IMG/VR virus record: IMGVR_UViG_3300048011_000035 | Span: 1 to 28,856 of that record | DNA length: 28,856 nucleotides | Strand: one strand, 5' to 3' | Source: a virus | Part shown: positions 17,461 through 22,870 of the stretch, in pieces | Numbering within the stretch: position 1 is the first letter of the stretch | Layout of the letters: every line of letters starts with the position of its first letter | Notes under the pieces: model-generated | Database searches by the model: none | The model's input: only the letters and a program-made list of their open reading frames with translations | What the model was told of the DNA's origin: nothing | Translations under genes and position numbers: made by a program

Positions 17461-17969
17461 TATATCATACTCAATGCTTGTTCTAGTGTTTCTTTGTTTC
17501 GTCTAGTCCAACCACGACCAAATGTCTTAAAGGTATCTAAGCCTTCATAGAATCCTTGACGAACAGTATATACGTAGTCCACAATAAACTTAGGGTCTTT
17601 CTCCAGGATAAGACCTAGTGTCTGTGGCCCGATTGCTCCATCAGCTGTAGCTCCTACTGCACGTTGGATAGCTTTAGCTGGACGACCAGAACCTGAGTTC
17701 ACGGCCCAGTCAAACGCACACCAGTCTACACCAGATGGTAGATGATCACCTTTAACTCTGTCCCAGTAATTCTTTTTGTATATTGGCCCGACATCTGCTG
17801 GAGTTAGATCTCTCATCTCCTGCTCGGTAGATTCCCTGCCGATCCATTCATCATACACTCTCTTAGTAACACCGAGGTTAGTCATACCACCTGGGTCACT
17901 AGGATGATTAACGTATCCACCTTCATGATGTAATAACATCTCTAGACATTTATCAAAATTGTTTTTCAT
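17460..17969 (-). CDS. Endolysin, GH108 N-acetylmuramidase
   Basis: This 169-aa protein matches the full-length GH108 (ZliS-like) family. N-terminal LLHHEGGYVNHPSDPGGMTN carries the catalytic Glu (E16 in HHEGGY). NLGVTKRVYDEW and YWDRVKGDHLPSG follow, then the C-terminal peptidoglycan-binding part (AVGATADGAIGPQT). It hydrolyses the MurNAc-GlcNAc bond in the host wall. No signal peptide is visible, so export should depend on the adjacent holin, whose stop codon overlaps this start. The gene starts the small-protein block of the late operon. Confidence 0.9.
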   Translation of the reverse strand: MKNNFDKCLEMLLHHEGGYVNHPSDPGGMTNLGVTKRVYDEWIGRESTEQEMRDLTPADVGPIYKKNYWDRVKGDHLPSGVDWCAFDWAVNSGSGRPAKAIQRAVGATADGAIGPQTLGLILEKDPKFIVDYVYTVRQGFYEGLDTFKTFGRGWTRRNKETLEQALSMI

Positions 17970-18325
17970 TATTTCTTCCCGAAGTATTTACTTACACCAC
18001 GCATACCAATGCTGGCACTTACAATTCCACCTAGTGAGTACTGATACCAATCAGGCATAACCTCTAAAGCAGTAAAACCTGCTTGTACTATCTGATTACC
18101 CCAATCACCACAGAAGGCTAGGATCAATGGTATTGAGAATAGTAAAGTAATCCATTCGTCTTTCCACGAGTTCTCTGTAGCCTTCATAGCTGCTAGATCC
18201 CAATCAAGTTCTCCAGTAGCTATCTTCATTTTTGTTTCAGCTTCAGCCTTCTTCACAGCTGTCTTGCCTTCGATCATTGTACCAGCTAGATTAGCTACTT
18301 GACCGATTAAGTTTAATCCAAGCAT
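17969..18325 (-). CDS. Holin, GTA_holin_3TM-like
   Basis: This 118-aa protein lies directly upstream of the endolysin, with a one-base overlap. It has an N-terminal hydrophobic or amphipathic segment (about residues 2-18), a charged helical linker (KTAVKKAEAETKMKIATGE), a membrane segment preceded by DEWITLLFSIPLILAF (about 57-73), and another at about 97-112 (YSLGGIVSASIGMRG). The DEWxTLLFSxPLxxxF pattern is characteristic of the three-helix holins known from gene transfer agents and alphaproteobacterial phages. It would form the pores that release the endolysin. Confidence 0.85.
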   Translation of the reverse strand: MLGLNLIGQVANLAGTMIEGKTAVKKAEAETKMKIATGELDWDLAAMKATENSWKDEWITLLFSIPLILAFCGDWGNQIVQAGFTALEVMPDWYQYSLGGIVSASIGMRGVSKYFGKK

Positions 18326-18609
18326 TATAAACCTTTAAGTTTCTTTTCTAACCTATCTAGTTTTCTCTTCCAAGGTTGGTAATTTTTCTTAGAAGCTTTT
18401 GTAGGAAACATTATATTTCCTCTTAGTTGCAGGTCAGGTTTTTTAGAACCTTTTCCATCCCAACCAAGTTTTTTGTGTTCTCTAAGTTCTGCTAGAGCTT
18501 TTTTCTTTTTATCTAAATCTTTCTTTTGCTTTCTTGCTTTAGCTGAAAGTTTCCCTATTGCACGAGTTTTTTTTGTAGGGTTAGCAAGTTTTAAAGGATC
18601 AGCACCCAT
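18325..18609 (-). CDS. Small basic coiled-coil protein
   Basis: This 94-aa, Lys-rich protein has a coiled segment (KARKQKKDLDKKKKALAELR) and ends KKNYQPWKRKLDRLEKKLKGL. It starts at 18609, about ten bases after AAGGAG, in a 30-bp gap that also holds a TATAACT-like sequence without a -35. Its stop overlaps the holin start. No domain is recognised. Adjacent lysis genes suggest a lysis accessory or an unrelated virion protein, and the sequence does not decide between them. Confidence 0.55.
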   Translation of the reverse strand: MGADPLKLANPTKKTRAIGKLSAKARKQKKDLDKKKKALAELREHKKLGWDGKGSKKPDLQLRGNIMFPTKASKKNYQPWKRKLDRLEKKLKGL

Positions 18610-18639
18610 TTAAACTCTCCTTAGTAATAGTTATATTTA

Positions 18640-18969
18640 TCATCCGTTGTTACCTTTCACTTCTTTCTTGCTCATGTTAGTGACTCCAAAGAATACACCA
18701 ACTATACCAGCAACTGATAGGAAATAAATAGAAGCCATAGAACCTATGATATCAGCTGCTTTATCTGCACCGATCATAGAACACAATAGGACAAGGAATG
18801 GATATGCTAGCATTCCTGCTAAACAAAACCATGCCATTCTTCTTTGAGCATCACGTTGTGCATCTTCATCATCTAATCGTCTACGTCGATCTTCTAATGC
18901 TAATGCATCCCATTCAGTCTTATCAATAGATCCACTGTTGTCTACATCTACTTCTTCAAAACTTGTCAT
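18640..18969 (-). CDS. EF-hand membrane protein near lysis genes
   Basis: This 109-aa protein has a canonical EF-hand loop at residues 8-19 (DVDNSGSIDKTE, with D8, D10, S12, D16 and E19 in the ligand positions). A charged linker with RRRRLDDEDAQRD follows, then two membrane segments (about 46-65 and 75-96). The topology predicts a short cytoplasmic or periplasmic calcium-binding head on a two-helix anchor. It overlaps the upstream 84-aa gene by four bases and lies two genes before the holin. It may be a second holin, antiholin or lysis-timing protein, but this is inferred only from topology and neighbourhood. Confidence 0.7.
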   Translation of the reverse strand: MTSFEEVDVDNSGSIDKTEWDALALEDRRRRLDDEDAQRDAQRRMAWFCLAGMLAYPFLVLLCSMIGADKAADIIGSMASIYFLSVAGIVGVFFGVTNMSKKEVKGNNG

Positions 18970-19220
18970 TGTTCCCAGTCTCTCTTACGCTTAGGATCTA
19001 GTACGTCTCTAGCTAATAGCTTACCTTCGAGGTACATACATCTTTCTATTCTGTCTAAGGTTTCCCAAGTACCTGAATGTTGATAGTATGCTTCTCTAAT
19101 GTAGAATACGTCTGATCTAGGTATATGAACCCTACGGAGTTTACCTTCGTTCTGATCAGCAAGTGCCTTATAGAACTCTTCAAGTACCCTCTCACTGGAA
19201 TACATTTTAGGTTTGGACAT
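18966..19220 (-). CDS. First late gene, hypothetical (84 aa), possibly leaderless
   Basis: This 84-aa protein (MSKPKMYSSERVLEEFYKAL, later VFYIREAYYQHSGTWETLDRIE) has no recognised domain. Its ATG lies six bases after a strong -10 element, so a transcript from that promoter would begin at or next to the start codon. The only ribosome-site-like sequence (AAAAGG, 11 bases upstream) lies within the promoter spacer. It may be translated from a leaderless mRNA, or an internal start may be used (ATG at residue 6). Confidence 0.6.
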   Translation of the reverse strand: MSKPKMYSSERVLEEFYKALADQNEGKLRRVHIPRSDVFYIREAYYQHSGTWETLDRIERCMYLEGKLLARDVLDPKRKRDWEQ

Positions 19221-19225
19221 GACTA

Positions 19226-19253
19226 GTTATACCTTTTAGAAACCCCGTGTCAA
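19226..19253 (-). promoter_or_regulatory. Principal late promoter candidate
   Basis: On the minus strand a perfect -35 TTGACA (19253-19248) is separated by 16 bases from TATAAC (19231-19226), followed by TA. It matches the capsid promoter candidate at both boxes and in spacer length. It faces the whole late module and stands about 100 bp from the first palindromic operator-like array. Confidence 0.7.
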
Positions 19254-19298
19254 CAACTAAAGTTGGGACGACAGAATTATCTCCATCTACTAAGAATC

Positions 19299-19344
19299 CT
19301 TATCGTTACTAGTATAGAGTAAGTATTGCTTATCGTTACTAGTA
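19299..19344 (+). repeat. 16-bp direct repeat, 30-bp period
   Basis: CTTATCGTTACTAGTA occurs at 19299-19314 and again at 19329-19344 without a mismatch, a centre spacing of exactly 30 bp. A 13-base part (TCGTTACTAGTAT) recurs inside a coding gene at 27574-27586. The copies lie between the late promoter and the palindrome array. Confidence 0.85.
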
Positions 19345-19351
19345 AGAGGGG

Positions 19352-19448
19352 TACTTTAAGTATACTTTAAGTATTTACTTATATTATTATTATTAGTAGA
19401 TGATAATACTTATAGTTACTTTAAGTAACCTAAAGTATACTTTAAGTA
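19352..19448. repeat. Phased array of 11-bp palindromes TACTT(A/T)AAGTA
   Basis: Perfect copies lie at 19352-19362, 19363-19373, 19417-19427 and 19438-19448, with a two-mismatch copy at 19427-19437. Each is an odd palindrome with 5-bp arms and a central A or T. Neighbouring centres are 10 to 11 bp apart, so sites face the same side of the helix. Weaker single copies occur at 19517-19527 and 19639-19649. The same motif clusters upstream of the integrase. This is expected for a cooperatively bound repressor or a recombinase arm-binding protein. Confidence 0.85.
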
Positions 19449-19552
19449 TATTATATCACATTATAAAACTAAGTCAATAGACAAATTGTAGCAGCTTAGA
19501 TATTTCTTGTCGTAGATACTTAAAGTTACTCAAAGAATTCTTAACGGCGGCG

Positions 19553-19599
19553 GACTAACTACTATTAGTCTCTGAGAAGCTTAATAAGCCTCACTGAGG
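19553..19599. other. Three consecutive short hairpins
   Basis: In 47 bp there are GACTAA/TTAGTC (19553-19570, loop of six), GCTTA/TAAGC around one base (19579-19589) and CCTC/GAGG (19589-19599, loop ACT). The segment, together with the GGCGGCGG just before it, is more GC-rich than its surroundings. It could be a structured RNA leader or a protein-binding or origin structure. No known RNA family is recognised. Confidence 0.45.
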
Positions 19600-19811
19600 A
19601 GTTACATACTGTCGTCAGGTTAAGATATACCCGGGGAGTACTTAAAGGCTCTCTATGGGGCTGTATAATGTATTAACATAATATTCAATATAATGGTCTA
19701 TCATTATCACCAATATCAATATAATAATAAAAGGATAAGGTATACCTCTAGTTTTAGGATAATGTTATAATATAACGTATTTACATAATGTAGTTAACAG
19801 CTTTAAAAATA

Positions 19812-19872
19812 CCCCCCGCTGTCATTGTGTATATATACGTACGTACACCCCCCGTCTGCCCCATGTCCCCCC
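19812..19872 (-). other. C-run cluster (G-tracts on the minus strand)
   Basis: Runs of six C at 19812-19817, six C at 19848-19853, four C at 19859-19862 and six C at 19867-19872 stand out in AT-rich DNA. On the minus strand the last three are separated by four and five bases, and the first by about 30 bases that include an alternating ATATACGTACGTAC stretch. The minus strand could fold into a G-quadruplex with one long loop. Confidence 0.5.
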
Positions 19873-20058
19873 TCTTTTGTTCTCCTTACGTTCTTATCAA
19901 GTAAATTATTATGCTTATCTCTATGCTAACCTATTGATTTTATTATATTATTTATACAATTAAGAATTATTTAAATGAGATATATTATGAATTATGTTAT
20001 GTTATACTATAACAGTCTCTCAACAGCAATTAAGAAGTACAACACTATACCATCTATT

Positions 20059-20140
20059 TAGTTCAATATTAAACCATATCCCCTAGTAAATAATAATAAT
20101 AGTTTAATGCTAAACCATAAAGTAGTTCAACATTAAACTA
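20059..20140. repeat. Three copies of an 18-bp dyad TAGTTYAAYRYTAAACYA
   Basis: Copies lie at 20059-20076, 20100-20117 and 20123-20140. Each has arms close to GTTTA/TAAAC around four bases, so each is itself a partial inverted repeat. Start-to-start spacing is 41 and 23 bp, near four and two helical turns. It looks like a second operator family, distinct from TACTTAAAGTA. Confidence 0.7.
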
Positions 20141-20435
20141 AATTTTATTTCCAGTTCATAATGATATTATAATAAAATAATATTAAATTTCTTTTCCTTT
20201 GTTTTCAATAACTTACAAGAAATTTTATAAAAATATTACAAAATGCATAAATTTCTTGTTGTTTTATTCAATTATATCATTATATTCAAATTCAGAAATT
20301 GATTATAAATATTTTCGGAGTGAGATTATATTTTAGATTTTAGTAGTTTTTTTTAACTATGTGCTATTTTACATTTACCTAACTAACAGGTTTTATATTA
20401 AGATTTTAGGGTTTTAATTGTTAGAAGGTTGCAGA

Positions 20436-20446
20436 TACTTAAAGTA
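20436..20446. repeat. Isolated TACTTAAAGTA palindrome
   Basis: This is a perfect copy of the 11-bp palindrome. Its left flank (GCAGA) resembles that of the near copy at 19517 (GTAGA), so AGATACTTAAAGT is shared between the two. It lies about 450 bp before the first early gene. Confidence 0.75.
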
Positions 20447-20809
20447 AAAATATTCAGTAATGAATATAGAAACTTAACTAGGAAAGTATCTTATAAAATA
20501 TTAATTGCCTAGGCTACTCGGTTTTTTTAATCTCACAAATTAAAAGGCTTGGTATGATCCGAATAGAGAGAAAGCATTAAACGTACCTATATATAATAGG
20601 GGTCTTTAATGTTAGTAAAAGTAAAAGGGATATTCCTACGGGAAAAGAACTAAACATCTATAATTGGTGAAGGTATTAGGCGACAGTCTTTCTTGAGTGA
20701 ACAAAATTGAAGATATTGACAGCAATTATTAATAAAATTTCAATCGGTTTTGCTAATTGGTTTTGTTAGATGGTGTTTATTATTATTTAAAAATTATTAA
20801 TCAGTTATG

Positions 20810-20834
20810 ACAGCGGTCTTAATCACGCCGCTGT
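20810..20834 (+). promoter_or_regulatory. Leader hairpin upstream of first early gene
   Basis: ACAGCGG (20810-20816) pairs with CCGCTGT (20828-20834) around an 11-base loop. The following bases (TATTGATGTTT) contain few T residues in a row, so it is a weak terminator at best. It may act as an attenuator or as an mRNA stabiliser. The sequence ATGACAGCGG also occurs inverted in the C-run cluster. Confidence 0.45.
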
Positions 20835-20843
20835 TATTGATGT

Positions 20844-20859
20844 TTAATGATAACATTAA
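20844..20859. promoter_or_regulatory. Palindrome just upstream of first early gene
   Basis: TTAATG and CATTAA flank ATAA, a 16-bp inverted repeat ending 35 bp before the first early start codon. It is the size of a dimeric repressor operator and sits in the 5' leader or promoter downstream region. It follows directly on the leader hairpin. Confidence 0.4.
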
Positions 20860-20894
20860 GCAAAATGAAATAATATAAAAAGGAAAGAAATATT

Positions 20895-21434
20895 ATGACA
20901 AATACAGTAACAAAAATTGAAGCAAATTTTGGTCGTTCACTTGGTAATGGTGCTAATATGGGTAAATATACACTTGAAGCATTTCAAACAGTATTAGAAA
21001 AAAGAGATACAACTATCTTAATAGGTCTAATTAACCAAGCTAAAAAGCGTGATGATACACTTGCAGAACGTGCAATAAAATCCATGATCAATATAGTTTA
21101 TGAAGGTGCAAAGTTTAAAACCGAAAAGAATAAAAAGACTGGTAAAACTCATGCTAAAATTATTATTAAGGGACTGAAAGCTAATGAGAAAGCTATTGCT
21201 ATCATGGAAGATTTGGTCGAAGCAAAAATTTCAATGCGTGGTAGTAAATGGAAAGAAGCTTTTACAACTAAAACAGGTAAAAAATCTGCCCCTTTAAACG
21301 TAAAGTCTTTTATTGAAACTTGTTCAAAGCGTTCAATAGACGAATTGAAAGAGATGCAAAAAATAATTAAGGCTACAATTAAGCATCAAGAAAATAATGT
21401 AGTTGTTGAATTACCTAATAAAAAGGCCGCTTAA
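20895..21434 (+). CDS. First early protein, hypothetical (179 aa)
   Basis: This 179-aa, Lys-rich protein starts eight bases after AAGGAAAG. It is predicted helical throughout (AFQTVLEKRDTTILIGLINQ, ERAIKSMINIVYEG), with a basic middle (KTEKNKKTGKTHAKIIIKG) and a C-terminal segment SIDELKEMQKIIKATIKHQ. No domain is recognised. As the first gene after a regulated leader it is a candidate for the earliest-expressed protein, possibly acting on host DNA or transcription; the high charge is compatible with nucleic acid binding. This role is inferred from position. Confidence 0.65.
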   Translation: MTNTVTKIEANFGRSLGNGANMGKYTLEAFQTVLEKRDTTILIGLINQAKKRDDTLAERAIKSMINIVYEGAKFKTEKNKKTGKTHAKIIIKGLKANEKAIAIMEDLVEAKISMRGSKWKEAFTTKTGKKSAPLNVKSFIETCSKRSIDELKEMQKIIKATIKHQENNVVVELPNKKAA

Positions 21435-21513
21435 TATAAATGAATATCGAATAAGCACATCATGTTTTTACATGGTGTGTTTTTCCATGTTCAACTATAG
21501 AAAGGGAATGAAT

Positions 21514-21639
21514 ATGAGTAGTAGACAAAGGCGTATTGACGCAGAAAATAAAGCAAAAATGAATGGAGCAATTGCGATTGTTTTTCTTTTAATAATCACG
21601 TTTATTGTGGGCGTGATGGTAGGAGGTAAATTATTATGA
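21514..21639 (+). CDS. Small single-pass membrane protein (41 aa)
   Basis: The ATG at 21514 is seven bases after AAAGGG. A longer open frame back to 21403 has no ribosome site and overlaps the upstream gene, so it is unlikely. The protein has a short basic/polar head (SSRQRRIDAENKAKMNG) and one membrane segment (AIAIVFLLIITFIVGVMVGG). Its stop overlaps the next gene by four bases. Confidence 0.6.
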   Translation: MSSRQRRIDAENKAKMNGAIAIVFLLIITFIVGVMVGGKLL

Positions 21640-21926
21640 GTACAGACGTTTTGCTAGGTGAATGGCAAGGTAATGTTACCTATAACCTTTCACCTATGAT
21701 ACGTGAAGTTTTTGTAATACCATTGCGTGATATGTATGGTATGACAGGTTATCAAATTTCACATTGTCTTAAAGTAAGTATTCAAAGCATGGTGTTTAAG
21801 CAGGAGAAGCTTGAGAAGCTAAACCCTTCTAATGGTTGGGGTAGCTATGATGTTTTGTTTAATTTTATATTGGATTTGAAAAAGGCTTGTGATGAGTACC
21901 CAAATGAAAAGTTAAAGGTGTATTGA
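21636..21926 (+). CDS. Hypothetical early protein (96 aa)
   Basis: This 96-aa protein starts in an ATGA overlap with the small membrane protein. It contains GNVTYNLSPMIREVF, then GMTGYQISHCL, then NPSNGWGSYDVLFNFILDLK. The YNxSPMxxxx and NPxNGWGSYxxL patterns recur, from memory, in small phage proteins of unknown role. It looks like a compact soluble protein, with no membrane segment or enzymatic motif. Confidence 0.6.
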   Translation: MSTDVLLGEWQGNVTYNLSPMIREVFVIPLRDMYGMTGYQISHCLKVSIQSMVFKQEKLEKLNPSNGWGSYDVLFNFILDLKKACDEYPNEKLKVY

Positions 21927-21927
21927 T

Positions 21928-22293
21928 ATGATGAATTATATTTTAAGTGGTTGGATTGAGACCGAGTTTGAACTGGAAAAGTTTCATATAGAAGGTCTTG
22001 ATCTAGAAGCATGTGTGGCACAACTAGCTCATGATTATGATGAGTTAGGTGATGTAGATATGCGAATAGATGGTGGCTATGGTACGCCTGATTATGATGT
22101 AACTTCTAAGGTTATTGAAATGGTGTGTGAACCTACCAAGAAACCAACCTATACTAAGGAGGAGTTGATGTTAATAGGTAGGTGGAATGTTATTTGTAAT
22201 TCACCTAGACCTGAACTTCCTATCGGTGAAACAGAAACCATACCTATAAATATAAATGAATTTGTGTGGCTTAAAAAAGAAGGGTTCGTATGA
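21928..22293 (+). CDS. Hypothetical acidic protein (121 aa)
   Basis: This 121-aa acidic protein starts nine bases after AAAGG. Residues about 35-65 read YDELGDVDMRIDGGYGTPDYD. The C-terminal half has TYTKEELMLIGRWNVICNSPRPELP and no membrane segment. Its stop overlaps the next start (ATGA). No family is recognised. Confidence 0.55.
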   Translation: MMNYILSGWIETEFELEKFHIEGLDLEACVAQLAHDYDELGDVDMRIDGGYGTPDYDVTSKVIEMVCEPTKKPTYTKEELMLIGRWNVICNSPRPELPIGETETIPININEFVWLKKEGFV

Positions 22294-22532
22294 TGAATAG
22301 GGATAGCTTCAATCAATGGTTAGATACGTGTCCAACTGATGGTTGGCGTGTGGTGTCGGATACCTATGGCTTCATTCATGTAGCCTATGGTATAGAAGAA
22401 GATCATGAATGGATAGAGGAGTCCTCATGGTCTCAATTTAAGTTAGCAACACTATGGTTTTTGTTTGGTGGTGTTGTGTCTTTAGGCGTGTTCAGTATGT
22501 TTATATCGTTCATGTCGTGGTGGTTAAATTAA
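22290..22532 (+). CDS. Small protein with C-terminal membrane segment (80 aa)
   Basis: The N-terminal 50 residues are acidic and soluble (NQWLDTCPTDGWRVVSDTYG), followed by one strong membrane segment (LATLWFLFGGVVSLGVFSMFISFMSWW, about residues 52-78). A tail-anchored topology is likely. It overlaps the previous gene by four bases. Confidence 0.55.
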   Translation: MMNRDSFNQWLDTCPTDGWRVVSDTYGFIHVAYGIEEDHEWIEESSWSQFKLATLWFLFGGVVSLGVFSMFISFMSWWLN

Positions 22533-22549
22533 TAAATGAAAGGAATAAT

Positions 22550-22840
22550 ATGACAAGTTTTATTATAGATTGGTGGAATTTGATAATGGATCATGAAAGA
22601 AATCCATTGTCTAATATTAAAGATTTAAGGGTACGGCATTTAGTTATGCAGATACTCGCATGGATGTGGTGTATTGTGTTCACTGCAATGACAGGTACTT
22701 GGATGTATCTAGGTGTGAATATTTTATTCCATGCACTCTTATTGTGTGGTATCTTTATAACTGTATCAGTATTTGAAGCGGCTAAACGTAAGCCTCAAAT
22801 CTTTTATACTTTACGTGGTAAAGGTGGAGAACACGAATAA
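22550..22840 (+). CDS. Two-pass membrane protein (96 aa)
   Basis: The ATG at 22550 (MTSFIIDWWN) follows AAAGGA by about six bases. The frame is open further upstream, to 22454, but that part lies in the preceding gene and has no ribosome site. The protein has NPLSNIKDLRVRHLVMQILA, then two membrane segments (about 38-60 and 63-82), and a basic tail (AAKRKPQIFYTLRGKGG). Membrane proteins of this shape are common in phage early regions and often modify the host envelope, but no function can be assigned. Confidence 0.6.
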   Translation: MTSFIIDWWNLIMDHERNPLSNIKDLRVRHLVMQILAWMWCIVFTAMTGTWMYLGVNILFHALLLCGIFITVSVFEAAKRKPQIFYTLRGKGGEHE

Positions 22841-22870
22841 TTAAACTATTAGTAAAAGAAAGGAATAGCT

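Larger units (their letters stand above)
19221..20894. other. Divergent non-coding control region
   Basis: This 1.67-kb AT-rich stretch separates the late (minus) and early (plus) modules. No frame longer than about 25 codons with a credible ribosome site is seen. It holds the late promoter, several families of short repeats, three consecutive hairpins, C-runs, a TATAAT at 19664-19669 with TACTTAAAG overlapping the expected -35, another TATAAT at 20592-20597, a TTGACA at 20716-20721, and structured leader elements just before the first early gene. It is the most likely site of early promoters and perhaps of replication initiation. In a circularised assembly it could also contain the genome ends. 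Confidence 0.7.

Noticed and set aside
18629-18657. Fourth TATAACT promoter candidate upstream of the 94-aa gene (minus strand)
   Set aside because: There is no -35 similarity at 16-18 bp and no TG extension, so the -10-like match alone is not convincing.
19299-19448. CRISPR array
   Set aside because: Repeats are 11-16 bp, palindromic or few, with no regular spacers and no cas genes.
20505-20530. Terminator-like sequence: GCCTAGGC, then CTCGG and a run of seven T
   Set aside because: The stem has a mismatch and almost no loop, and no gene ends nearby on the plus strand.
20609-20653. 14-codon leader-peptide-like frame after GGGG in the control region
   Set aside because: It is too short to support; the upstream TATAAT (20592-20597) lacks a -35 and no attenuator structure follows clearly.
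20716-20744. Early promoter from TTGACA at 20716
   Set aside because: The sequence 17 bp downstream is TTCAAT or similar, a poor -10; left as a note in the control region only.
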